Assembly (NCBI RefSeq): GCF_006716765.1
Contig: NZ_VFPO01000001.1
Span: 5,952,001 to 6,016,000 of the forward strand
Length of the DNA: 64,000 bases
Direction: 5' to 3'
Source of the DNA: Actinomadura hallensis
GTDB lineage: Bacteria > Actinomycetota > Actinomycetes > Streptosporangiales > Streptosporangiaceae
The translations under genes were made by a program, and so were the position numbers. Under the pieces are notes generated by a model. That model had not been told where the DNA came from. It searched no databases and was given only the letters and a program-made list of their open reading frames with translations. Of the stretch, positions 23,838 to 31,868 are shown piece by piece; the stretch's first letter is position 1; each line of letters begins with the position of its first letter.

Positions 23838-25699
23838 AGCAGGATCACCACCCCGGCGACGATGACGACGACCCCGGCGATCAGGCCGGTGAGGTAGGAC
23901 TGCGCGTTGCCGTTCTGCGGGATGCGGAGCCGTTCGCCGAGGCGGCCTGCGGCGCGTCCCGTCCCGACCACGGCGGCGTCCACGCGGCTCTGGTCGAACG
24001 TGACGACGTGCCGGGCCAGGGCCCTGACCGGGCGGACGATCGCCGCGTCGTAGACCTCGTCCACGTAGAAGGCTCTCGCGAAGACCGGACGGGCTCGCCC
24101 AAGCGCGCGCGCAGGGTCCAGTGCGGGGTCACGGTTCCACAGGAGGAACGCGGCCCCGCCGCCCATCGCGAGGAGCACCACGCTCAGCAACGCCGAGCCG
24201 GCATGCGGACGCAGTTCCGCCGCACCGAGCCCGAAGAATCCGAGGATCGCCGCGGGAACGGCCAGGGCCGCGACCGTCCACGTCATGAGCTTCGACGGTT
24301 CGCGCACCTCGTACGTCCCGCGCTGCTCCCCGAAGAACGTCATCAGCCACGTGCGCGTCGCGTACGCCGCCGTCAACGCGACCGTCGCCAGCAACCCCAG
24401 GTACACCAGCCACGCCACGGCGCCCGCGACGACGCCGCCGTGGAGGGCCGCGTGCTGGGCGGCCTCGATGACGGAGTCCTTGCTGAACCAGCCGCTGAGC
24501 GGCGGGACGCCCGCGAGCGCGGCGAGGCCGATCGTCATCGACCAGAACGTGACGGGCATGCCGTGCCTCAGTCCGCCGTAGTGGGCCAGCATGTTGGACC
24601 CGGCGACGACGATGACGCATCCGGCGGCGAGGAACAGCAGCGCCTTGAACGCGCCGTGCGTGAGCAGGTGGAAGACCGCGGCGGACCTGCCGCCGACCGC
24701 GAGGCCGGCGGCCATCACCGCGAGCTGGCTGATCGTCGAGTACGCCAGGACGCGTTTCAGGTCGTCCTGCGCGAGCGCCGCGCACGCCGCCCCGACCATG
24801 GAGATCACCGCGACGATCCCGAGGACGGCCGGCGCGGCGGGGGCCGCCTCGAACACCGCGAACACGCGGGCGATCACGTAGATCCCGGCCGCGACCATCG
24901 TCGCCGCGTGGATCAGGGCGCTGATCGGCGTGGGACCGGCCATCGCGTCCGGGAGCCAGGTGTGCAGCGGGAACTGGGCGCTCTTGCCCGCGACCCCGGC
25001 GAGCAGGAGCAGCGCCGCCGCCGTCACCGTCGTGCCGGGCAGGTCCGGGGCGGCGGCGGCGATCTCGCGGATCTCGAACGTGCCCGCGCCGGTGCCCAGC
25101 ACCAGGACGCCGATCAGGAACCCGACGTCGCCGAGCCGCGTGACGAGGAACGCCTTCACCGCCGCACGGGAGTTCGCCCGGTCCTCCCAGTGGTGTCCGA
25201 TCAGGAAGTACGAGCAGATGCCCATGACCTCCCACCCCGCGTACAGGATGAGGAGGTCGCCGGAGTAGACGACCAGCAGCATCGCCGCCGTGAACAGCGA
25301 CACGAACGCGGCGTAGGACGAGTAGCGGCGGTCGCCGTCGAGGTAGGCGACCGAGTACGCCTGCACGGCGAGCGCCACGCAGCACACCATGAGCGCGACG
25401 ACGGCGGACAGGCCGTCCACCTGCAGCCCGATCCGGATCGGGACCCCGCCGGTGTCGATCACGGCGAGCGCACCGGTCCGCTCCCCGGGTGCGCGCCACA
25501 CGGTGTACGCGACGACCGCGGACAGGACGAGCGCCACGGCCATGGGCGCGCACGCGATCAGCGCGGGCCCGTTGCGCCGCGGCGGCACGGGGTCGCCGGG
25601 ACGCCCGCCGAGGGCGCGCGTGAGGGACGGGCCGAACAGCATCCCGCCGAACGCGGCGAGGAACGGCAGCAGCGCCGTCAGCGAGGCGAGGACGATCAC
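23834..25699 (-). CDS. nuoL: NADH-quinone oxidoreductase subunit L (second locus)
   Basis: The 621-residue largest antiporter-like subunit carries the long lateral helix near its C-terminus. Markers are GWEVMGICSYFLIGHHWEDR, FPLHTWLPDAMAGPTPISALIHAATMVAAGIY and AYSTISQLAVMAAGLA. The GTG start overlaps nuoK by four bases. It is somewhat short compared with many NuoL proteins but has the complete core. Confidence 0.94.
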   Translation of the reverse strand: MIVLASLTALLPFLAAFGGMLFGPSLTRALGGRPGDPVPPRRNGPALIACAPMAVALVLSAVVAYTVWRAPGERTGALAVIDTGGVPIRIGLQVDGLSAVVALMVCCVALAVQAYSVAYLDGDRRYSSYAAFVSLFTAAMLLVVYSGDLLILYAGWEVMGICSYFLIGHHWEDRANSRAAVKAFLVTRLGDVGFLIGVLVLGTGAGTFEIREIAAAAPDLPGTTVTAAALLLLAGVAGKSAQFPLHTWLPDAMAGPTPISALIHAATMVAAGIYVIARVFAVFEAAPAAPAVLGIVAVISMVGAACAALAQDDLKRVLAYSTISQLAVMAAGLAVGGRSAAVFHLLTHGAFKALLFLAAGCVIVVAGSNMLAHYGGLRHGMPVTFWSMTIGLAALAGVPPLSGWFSKDSVIEAAQHAALHGGVVAGAVAWLVYLGLLATVALTAAYATRTWLMTFFGEQRGTYEVREPSKLMTWTVAALAVPAAILGFFGLGAAELRPHAGSALLSVVLLAMGGGAAFLLWNRDPALDPARALGRARPVFARAFYVDEVYDAAIVRPVRALARHVVTFDQSRVDAAVVGTGRAAGRLGERLRIPQNGNAQSYLTGLIAGVVVIVAGVVILL

Positions 25700-26175
25700 G
25701 GGGCGGCCTCCTCGACCGCCGCGGCCCGCCCGGGCCGGGCCCCGTCTCCTGCGTCCCCGTTTCCGGCGCCGTCACCGTCTCCGGCGCCGTCCCCGTCTCC
25801 GGCGCCGTCCCCGTCTCCGGCGCCGTCCCCGTCTCCGGCGTCCCCGTCTCCGGCCCGGTCGGGGGACGCGCGCTCCGACAGGGCGCGGAGGCGGTCGACG
25901 TCGACGCTCCGCCGGTTGCGGAACACCAGCAGGACGATCGCGAGCCCCAGCCCGATCTCCGCCGCGGCGATCACGATGGTGAACAGGGTGAGGACCTGGC
26001 CGCCGTGGAGCGGGTCCCGCAGCCACATGTCGAACGCGACGAGGTTGAGGTTCACCGCGTTCAGCATCAGCTCGACCGACATCAGGACGAGGATCGCGTT
26101 GCGGCGGGCGAGCACCCCGTACACGCCGACGGAGAACAGCAGGGCGGCCACGACCGTCGGGTAGGCGAGATGCAT
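25696..26175 (-). CDS. nuoK: NADH-quinone oxidoreductase subunit K with Asp/Gly-rich C-terminal repeat tail
   Basis: The 159-residue product has a normal NuoK of about 100 residues (three helices, with conserved Glu in MSVELMLNAVNLNLVAF and AAAEIGLGLAIVLLVF). It continues into a tail of about 55 residues made of repeated GDGDGA units, encoded by an 18-bp tandem repeat. The core should pump protons as in other complex I enzymes; the acidic tail is cytoplasmic-facing or surface-exposed and has no counterpart in typical NuoK. ATG overlaps the nuoJ stop by one base. Confidence 0.92.
   Translation of the reverse strand: MHLAYPTVVAALLFSVGVYGVLARRNAILVLMSVELMLNAVNLNLVAFDMWLRDPLHGGQVLTLFTIVIAAAEIGLGLAIVLLVFRNRRSVDVDRLRALSERASPDRAGDGDAGDGDGAGDGDGAGDGDGAGDGDGAGNGDAGDGARPGRAAAVEEAAP
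25741..25856. repeat. Minisatellite of 18-bp units inside the nuoK 3' end
   Basis: The unit CCGTCTCCGGCGCCGTCC is repeated about four times with flanking partial or degenerate copies. It is in frame, so each copy adds six residues (GDGAGD-like) to NuoK without breaking the frame. Confidence 0.88.
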
Positions 26176-26843
26176 CAGACCCCGTCCTCCTCGCCCGCGC
26201 CGCCGCGCCGCGCGTCGCTCTCCGCGGACTCGCCGGCGAGCGTTTCCGCGGGCTCGTCCGCGTCCTCGTCCGTGTCCTCGTCCGTGGGCTTCTCGGGCTT
26301 CCCGGCGGGCGCTTCCGCGGGGGCCCGGGTCCTCTCGGGACGCGGCCGGATGTCCGACCGCGACAGGACGATCGCGCCGACGAGCGACGCCAGCAGCAGC
26401 ACCGACAGGATCTCGAACGGCAGCACCCACGTCCGGAACACGCTCGCGCCGAGCGCCTCGGCGGACCCGCCGCCCTCCCGGAACGCGATGCGCTCGTCCC
26501 CGAACCCCATGACCACGACCGTCACCAGGACGGCGGCGGTGGCGACCGCGACGGCCGCCGCGGCCCACCGGTTGCCGGAGTCGAGGTCGGGGGACTCCCC
26601 GATCGGCGCCCGCGTCAGCATGATCCCGAACAGCAGCAGGACGACGACCGCGCCGACGTAGATGAGCACCTGCACCCAGGCGACGAACTCCGCGGTGAGC
26701 ACCAGGTAGCCGCCGGCGAGCGCGCCGAACGACACGATCAGCCACAGCGCCGCGTGGACGAGCCGGCGCGTCGTCACGACCAGGACCGCGGACCCGACGG
26801 CGACGACGCCGAGCAGCGCGAACACGATCTCCTGGCCGCTCAT
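26175..26843 (-). CDS. nuoJ: NADH-quinone oxidoreductase subunit J (second locus)
   Basis: The 222-residue membrane subunit has five helices, including LVHAALWLIVSFGALAGGYLVLTAEFVAWVQVLIYVGAVVVLLLFGIML, the region bearing the pi-bulge in complex I. The last 50 residues form a Pro/Glu/Asp-rich soluble tail. The start ATG overlaps the stop of a 26-codon reading frame (26840-26920) by four bases; the stop overlaps nuoK. Confidence 0.92.
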   Translation of the reverse strand: MSGQEIVFALLGVVAVGSAVLVVTTRRLVHAALWLIVSFGALAGGYLVLTAEFVAWVQVLIYVGAVVVLLLFGIMLTRAPIGESPDLDSGNRWAAAAVAVATAAVLVTVVVMGFGDERIAFREGGGSAEALGASVFRTWVLPFEILSVLLLASLVGAIVLSRSDIRPRPERTRAPAEAPAGKPEKPTDEDTDEDADEPAETLAGESAESDARRGGAGEEDGV

Positions 26844-26920
26844 CGGCGCCCCCCGCGGAGCGCGGCGGCCCGCGGCCCCCGGTCCGCTCCGCCCGGCGCC
26901 CCCTGGTCCGCTCCGCTCAT
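26840..26920 (-). CDS. 26-codon reading frame bridging nuoI and nuoJ
   Basis: A small frame starts with ATG overlapping the nuoI stop (ATGA) and ends with TGA overlapping the nuoJ start (ATGA). The product begins MSGADQGAPGGADRG and is Gly/Ala/Arg-rich, with no recognisable domain. Both this frame and nuoJ begin ATGAGCGG, so it may have arisen by duplication of the nuoJ start. It could be a translational relay rather than a functional peptide. Confidence 0.45.
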   Translation of the reverse strand: MSGADQGAPGGADRGPRAAALRGGRR

Positions 26921-27465
26921 CGCGCGCCCCCCGGCGGCCGGCGGGCGGCCCGCAGGGCCGCCTTCTCCGCCGCCGCCACTTCCTTCGGCGGCTCGGCGGA
27001 CGGGTCGTGCGCGGGCGGCGGCGGGACGGTCCACATCCACTCCCGCAGCCGCTCCTTCTCGTGCGTCAGCTCCGCGATGTCGTACTCGGCGTACTCGAAC
27101 TCCGGCGACCAGAACAGCGCGTCGAACGGGCAGACCTCGACGCAGATGCCGCAGTACATGCACAGCGCGAAGTCGATCGCGAACCGGTCGAGGACGTTGC
27201 GGGTGCGGGCCCGGCCGCCGCCCTCCGCGGGGAGGGTCTCCTTGTGCGAGTCGATGTAGATGCACCAGTCGGGACACTCGCGCGCGCACAGCATGCAGAC
27301 CGTGCAGTTCTCCTCGAACAGCGCGATGACACCGCGGCTGCGCGGCGGCAGTTCGGGCTGCACTTCTGGGTACTGACGCGTTATGGACCGCCGCGTCATC
27401 GTCCGCAACGTGACCGCCAGCCCCTTGGCCAGCCCGCCTCCTGGTAGCCGTCCCACGGGCCCCAT
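26917..27465 (-). CDS. nuoI: NADH-quinone oxidoreductase subunit I (second locus)
   Basis: The 182-residue peripheral-arm subunit carries two [4Fe-4S] clusters. The motifs CTVCMLCARECPDWC and CMYCGICVEVCPFDA supply eight Cys. An N-terminal amphipathic stretch (MGPVGRLPGGGLAKGL) and a Pro/Ala-rich C-terminal tail are visible. The ATG at 27465 has no strong ribosome site. The gene is divergent from 27580-28611, so nuoI-N must use a promoter in 27466-27579 rather than continue from nuoH. Confidence 0.94.
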   Translation of the reverse strand: MGPVGRLPGGGLAKGLAVTLRTMTRRSITRQYPEVQPELPPRSRGVIALFEENCTVCMLCARECPDWCIYIDSHKETLPAEGGGRARTRNVLDRFAIDFALCMYCGICVEVCPFDALFWSPEFEYAEYDIAELTHEKERLREWMWTVPPPPAHDPSAEPPKEVAAAEKAALRAARRPPGGAR

Positions 27466-27579
27466 GATTGCGCACGATCGGCGTGGGGGGAACGCGGCGG
27501 GCGTCCCATCCGTCCTACAGGATGCGGACCCCGTGGTCGAAGCCGTGGTCGGAGCAGGGTTCGCGGGCAGGGAGGGCAT

Positions 27580-28611
27580 GTGAATCACCACGCGGACCGC
27601 CCTGACGACTCCGCGTCCGGGCAGGAGCCCGGGCCTCCGCACGGCGGCCGCCCGCCCCACGATCGCACGCCCAACGACCGCCGGGCACACGACCGTCCGG
27701 CCCACGACCCTCCGCCGCTCGACCCTCCGCCGCACGACCGTCCGGCGCACGACCGTCCGGCGCACGAGCGCCCGCGCGGCGAGCAGCCCCGGGGGGCCCA
27801 TCCGCGCTGGGCCCATCCGCCCCGGCCGCGCCCGTACCTGCCGCCCGGCTGGCGTCCCCCGTACATGGGCCCGCCGCTGCCTCCCGTCCCGCCCGGCACG
27901 CGCCTTCCGCCCGTGCCGTTCGCGCCGCTCGCGCCGCCCGTCCCGCCGCCCGCGCCGCCCCCGCCCTTCCCGGCCGCGGTGCCGGACAACGCGCGCGGCG
28001 TCATCTGGGCCTTCGTGCCGTTCATCACGCTCGGCTACGGGACGCCGTTCTCGTTCCTCTACGCGGCCATCCGCCGCGGATCGTGGAGCCTCGGAGCCAC
28101 CGCCGCCGGGTACGGCGTGGGGACGGCCGCCGTCCTGACGATGCTGCAGGTGGGCAACCCGTTCCTCGTCGTCCTCGCGACGTTCCTGGGCGTCCTGCTG
28201 TGGATCGCGGGCACCGGGCACGCGTTCGCCGTCCGGTCGAAGGTCTTCCCCGGCGACGTCCCGCGGAACCGGCGCAACCAGCACGCGATCGAGGTCGCCA
28301 GATACCGCCGCTCGCTGCGCGACGAGGCCCGCGCCCTCGCCGCCGAGGACCCGGCGCTCGCCCGCGAGCTGCGCATCGGCCGCCCCGACCTGCCCCGCGC
28401 CTACGACGACGGCGGTCTCGTGGACGTGAACCACGCGCCCCGGGAGATCCTCGCCGCGCTGCCGGGCATGACGCCGGAGCTGGCGGACCGGGTCGTCCGC
28501 GTCCGCGAGGAGCGGGGCGGGTTCGTGTCCGCCGAGGAGATGGCGGTGGACGCCGACATCCCGCCGGACGTCCTCCCGCTGATGGCCGACTACACGATCT
28601 TCCTGAAGTGA
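27580..28611 (+). CDS. Proline-rich membrane protein with C-terminal helix-hairpin-helix domain
   Basis: The 343-residue protein has an N-terminal 130 residues of His/Asp/Pro repeats (HDRPAHD, PPHDRP) and polyproline. Two or three hydrophobic segments follow (about 140-220), then a basic linker. The C-terminal ComEA-like helix-hairpin-helix domain (LVDVNHAPREILAALPGMTPELADRVVRVREERG) is probably for nucleic-acid or protein contact. The GTG start is preceded by GGGAGGG. It sits on the plus strand between nuoH and nuoI, both on the minus strand, and interrupts the nuo gene order. Role is unknown. Confidence 0.82.
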   Translation: MNHHADRPDDSASGQEPGPPHGGRPPHDRTPNDRRAHDRPAHDPPPLDPPPHDRPAHDRPAHERPRGEQPRGAHPRWAHPPRPRPYLPPGWRPPYMGPPLPPVPPGTRLPPVPFAPLAPPVPPPAPPPPFPAAVPDNARGVIWAFVPFITLGYGTPFSFLYAAIRRGSWSLGATAAGYGVGTAAVLTMLQVGNPFLVVLATFLGVLLWIAGTGHAFAVRSKVFPGDVPRNRRNQHAIEVARYRRSLRDEARALAAEDPALARELRIGRPDLPRAYDDGGLVDVNHAPREILAALPGMTPELADRVVRVREERGGFVSAEEMAVDADIPPDVLPLMADYTIFLK

Positions 28612-28633
28612 CCCCTCGCGGCCCGGAGACCGC

Positions 28634-29590
28634 TCAGAGGGCGACCTTGACGATGCCCGTCAGCGCGAGCTGCGCCAGCGACAGCGGCACGAGCCACGCC
28701 CACGCGAGCTTCTGCAGCTGGTCCTCGCGCATGCGCGGGTAGCTGACCCGCAGCCAGATGACGCAGAACGCCAGCGCGAACACCTTCAGCAGCGTCCACA
28801 GCCAGCCCAGCTCGGCGTCGAGGAACGGGCCCTTCCAGCCGCCGAGGAACAGCACGGTCGTCAGCGCGCACAGCACCACGATCCCCGCGTACTCGGACAG
28901 GAGGAACAGCGCGAAGCGCAGCCCGCCGTACTCGGTGTACGGGCCGAAGATCAGCTCGGAGTCGGCGACCGGCATGTCGAACGGGGGGCGGCGCAGCTCG
29001 GCGAGGCCCGCGACGAAGAACACCACGCCGCCGACCGCCTGCCACGGCAGCCACCACCAGCGCCACTCCTCCACCACGCCCGTCAGCGACAGCGTCCCCG
29101 CCGCCATCGCCACCGACGACGCCGCGAACACCATCGGCAGCTCGTAGGACATCAGCTGCGCGGCGACCCGCATCCCGCCGAGCAGCGAGTACTTGTTCGC
29201 GCTCGCCCAGCCCGCCATGATCGCGCCGATCACGCCGACGCCCATCACGGCGAGCGCGAAGAAGATCCCGAGGCCGAGGTCGAGCGCGACCTGCCCGTCC
29301 GGCCCGACCGGGATCACCAGCAGGACCAGCAGGTACGGGACGATCGCGACGCCCGGGGCGAGCTTGAACACCCACCGGTCGGCGTCGCGCGGGACCACGT
29401 CCTCCTTTTGCGCGAACTTCACCCCGTCGGCGATGAGCTGCGCCCAGCCGTGGAAGGCGCCCGCGTACATGGGCCCGAGGCGGCCCTGCATGTGCGCCAT
29501 GACCTTGTGCTCCGCCTGCCCGACGAGGAGCGGCAGGACGGCGAACGCGGCGGCGACCAGGGCCAGCTTGACGACGACCTCAAGAAGCAT
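28634..29590 (-). CDS. nuoH: NADH-quinone oxidoreductase subunit H (second locus)
   Basis: The 318-residue membrane subunit helps form the quinone-binding chamber. Signatures are EHKVMAHMQGRLGPMYAG, LADGVKFAQKED-like, GWASANKYSLLGGMRVAAQLMSYE-like and AELRRPPFDMPVADSELIFGPYTEYGG. It overlaps nuoC by 11 bases. Its stop faces the stop of the opposite-strand HhH gene, 22 bases apart, so the upstream nuo transcript probably ends here. Confidence 0.95.
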   Translation of the reverse strand: MLLEVVVKLALVAAAFAVLPLLVGQAEHKVMAHMQGRLGPMYAGAFHGWAQLIADGVKFAQKEDVVPRDADRWVFKLAPGVAIVPYLLVLLVIPVGPDGQVALDLGLGIFFALAVMGVGVIGAIMAGWASANKYSLLGGMRVAAQLMSYELPMVFAASSVAMAAGTLSLTGVVEEWRWWWLPWQAVGGVVFFVAGLAELRRPPFDMPVADSELIFGPYTEYGGLRFALFLLSEYAGIVVLCALTTVLFLGGWKGPFLDAELGWLWTLLKVFALAFCVIWLRVSYPRMREDQLQKLAWAWLVPLSLAQLALTGIVKVAL

Positions 29591-30152
29591 TGGGCCCCCA
29601 GTCGTCCGGCACTCCCGGCGGGCGGACGCGGCGGCGGCTCGGCGCGCCGTGCCCCGACTCGCCCGGCTCCTTGGCGCCCGGCCACGGTTTCGCGACGCGC
29701 GAGGCGAGGACGAAGTCCTTGCGGAGCGGATGCCCCTCGAACCCCTCGGGGAGCAGCAGCGGCACCAGGTTCGGGTGGCCTTCGAAGAGGATGCCGAACA
29801 TCTCCGCGGTCTCCCGTTCGTGCCACGCGGCGCCGCGGTAGACGCCCGTGGCCGTCGCCAGCACCGGCGCCCGCCTCGGGACGCGGGTGCGGACCAGGAG
29901 GTGGTGGCGGCGTTCGAGGGAGTACACGTGGGCGACGACGGCGAAGCCCTCGTCCAGCTCGTCCACCCCGGTCAGCCAGTCGAAGAACCCGCAGGACAGG
30001 TCGTCGCGGGCGAACGTCAGCGCCTCCACCCAGCGTTCGGGCGGCACCCCCACGGCGAGCCCGCCGTGCGTCTCCTCGGTACTGGCCTCGTCGCCGAAGC
30101 GGGCGGTCCAGGCGTCGGCGAGCTCGGAGCCGCCGGAGGGCGGGCCGCTCAC
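29580..30152 (-). CDS. nuoC: NADH-quinone oxidoreductase subunit C (second locus)
   Basis: The 190-residue peripheral subunit (30-kDa type) has FFDWLTGVDELDEGFAVVAHVYSL, HHLLVRTRVPR, VYRGAAWHERETAEMFGILFEGHPNL and LLLPEGFEGHPLRKDFVL. The GTG at 30152 overlaps the nuoB stop. NuoC normally works with NuoD, for which there is no gene here. Confidence 0.92.
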   Translation of the reverse strand: MSGPPSGGSELADAWTARFGDEASTEETHGGLAVGVPPERWVEALTFARDDLSCGFFDWLTGVDELDEGFAVVAHVYSLERRHHLLVRTRVPRRAPVLATATGVYRGAAWHERETAEMFGILFEGHPNLVPLLLPEGFEGHPLRKDFVLASRVAKPWPGAKEPGESGHGAPSRRRVRPPGVPDDWGPNAS

Positions 30153-31252
30153 CGGTCGCGCCCGATCTGGTCGTCGTGCCCGTCGTCGGCCAGGCCGGGG
30201 ATGATCGACGGGTCGTGCTCGGACCTGTCCCGGACACGCCGGCCCGGCCGGGCGTCCCGGTCGTCCGCCACGGGCTCCACGGGCATGGTCTCGTCGGCGG
30301 GGCCCGTGGCGGGCGGCTCCTCCGCGACCGGCACCGGACGCGTCTCGTCCTCCGGCCGCGCCGCCTGCTCGCCGGACGGCTCCGCGGCGTCCCCGACGGG
30401 CGGGACGGGCAGCGTCTCGTCGGCGGGATGCGCGGCGGGCGGCTCCTCCAGGACCGGCACCGGACGGGTCTCGTCCTCCTCGGGCCGCGCCCGCCTCCGC
30501 TCGGCGGGCTCCTCCGAGGCGGCGTCCCCGAGGTGCCGGACGGGCATGGTCTCGTCCTCCGGGGCCGCCGTCCGGCCGGGCCCGGCGGGGGGACTCCCGG
30601 CGGCGGGGCCGGTCTCGTCCGCCATGACGTTCCAGTGCTCGAACGACTCGTCCTCCGGCCGGTCCGGAGGGGGCGGCGGCTGGAGGGGGCGGCGCAGGAC
30701 CGTCGCCTCCATGGGGCGCGGCGGGGGCGGCGGCGACATCGGCTCCGCGCCGCCGTAGCGGTCGCCGAGCGACTCGCCCGCGATCTTCTCCTGGAGGCGG
30801 ACGATGCCGTGCAGCAGCGCCTCCGGGCGGGGCGGGCACCCGGGAACGTACACGTCGACGGGGATGATCTGGTCGACGCCCTTGGTCACGCAGTAGGAGT
30901 CCCAGTAGGGCCCGCCGCAGTTGGAGCAGGCCCCGAACGAGATGACGTACTTGGGTTCGGGCATCTGCTCGTACAGCCGCCGCACCGCGGGCGCCATCTT
31001 GTCGCTGACGGTGCCGGAGACGACCATGAGGTCCGCCTGCCGGGGACCGGGCGCGAACGGGATCACGCCGAGCCGGATGAAGTCGTGCCGGGCCATCGAC
31101 GTCGCGATGAACTCGATGGCGCAGCAGGCCAGGCCGAAGTTGAAGACCCACAGCGAGTAGCGGCGGCCCCAGTTGAGCACGAACTTGATCGGCTTGGGCG
31201 CCAGGCGCGACAGCGGCCCGACGGTCGGCGGCGGTAGATCGATGGTGCCCAC
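30149..31252 (-). CDS. nuoB: NADH-quinone oxidoreductase subunit B with long repetitive C-terminal extension
   Basis: The 367-residue product is about twice the usual length. Residues 1-170 form a normal NuoB holding cluster N2 (adjacent Cys43-Cys44, Cys109 or Cys112 in ACSNCGG, Cys139 in VPGCPPRPEALL). Residues about 171-367 are disordered and Pro/Glu/Asp-rich, with a recurring [AE]DET[MRL]PV motif seen at least five times. The core should transfer electrons to quinone. The tail has no known counterpart in typical NuoB and may tether or recruit a partner. Confidence 0.93.
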   Translation of the reverse strand: MGTIDLPPPTVGPLSRLAPKPIKFVLNWGRRYSLWVFNFGLACCAIEFIATSMARHDFIRLGVIPFAPGPRQADLMVVSGTVSDKMAPAVRRLYEQMPEPKYVISFGACSNCGGPYWDSYCVTKGVDQIIPVDVYVPGCPPRPEALLHGIVRLQEKIAGESLGDRYGGAEPMSPPPPPRPMEATVLRRPLQPPPPPDRPEDESFEHWNVMADETGPAAGSPPAGPGRTAAPEDETMPVRHLGDAASEEPAERRRARPEEDETRPVPVLEEPPAAHPADETLPVPPVGDAAEPSGEQAARPEDETRPVPVAEEPPATGPADETMPVEPVADDRDARPGRRVRDRSEHDPSIIPGLADDGHDDQIGRDR

Positions 31253-31342
31253 GCATGCATTGTTACAGTCCCGTGGGACCCGGCCACAGTGTCCGGACGC
31301 ACGATCCCGGGCCGTGGACGCCCTCCCCCGGCGCGGTCCCGC

Positions 31343-31714
31343 TCAGACCCAGGAGAGGACGCCCTTCTTCGCCGCGTAGGCCAGCCCGGTGGCGAGGAAC
31401 CCGATGAACACGAACATCTCGCCCAGAGTGATCAACCCGTAACCGGGCGCTGCGAAGATCGTCGCCCATGGGAAGAGGAACACCGCGTCCACCGCGAAAA
31501 CGACATAGAGGTAGGCGAAAACGTAATAGCGCACATGCGAGTGGGCCCAGCCCTCCCCCACGGGGTCGACGCCGCACTCGTACGTCGTCAGCTTCTCGGC
31601 GGTGGGACGGCTGGGACGCAGCAGACGGTTCGCGGCGAGGGCTCCGGCGACGATCGCGACGCCCGCGAGGAGAAGTACGGCCACCACAACATATGTGTCG
31701 AAATAGTTATGCAC
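31343..31714 (-). CDS. nuoA: NADH-quinone oxidoreductase subunit A (second locus)
   Basis: The 123-residue three-helix membrane subunit has the conserved loop TYECGVDPVGEGWAHSHVRYYVFAYLYVVFAVDAVFLFPWA. The GTG at 31714 has GAGGAGG six bases upstream. It is the first gene of the minus-strand nuo set, 90 bases before nuoB and divergent from the gene at 31869. Confidence 0.95.
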   Translation of the reverse strand: MHNYFDTYVVVAVLLLAGVAIVAGALAANRLLRPSRPTAEKLTTYECGVDPVGEGWAHSHVRYYVFAYLYVVFAVDAVFLFPWATIFAAPGYGLITLGEMFVFIGFLATGLAYAAKKGVLSWV

Positions 31715-31868
31715 AGAAGCCTCCTCGCGCGCGTCTCATCCAGTATCCCCCGACGGTCCCGCCAGGGGAGTGTGACCTTGTACCTCCACGCCGGAGGATC
31801 ACAATGTCATGGTTTTCTTGCACACTAGAGACGCATTGAGGTCAGTTGACCTGGAAGGACGTGACCAG

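Noticed and set aside
25741..25856. Possible CRISPR-like repeat array
   Set aside because: Units are 18 bp without spacers, are in frame within nuoK and have no cas genes nearby.
29580..30152. NuoCD fusion that could explain the missing nuoD
   Set aside because: The product is only 190 residues and ends soon after the NuoC signature; no NuoD sequence follows.
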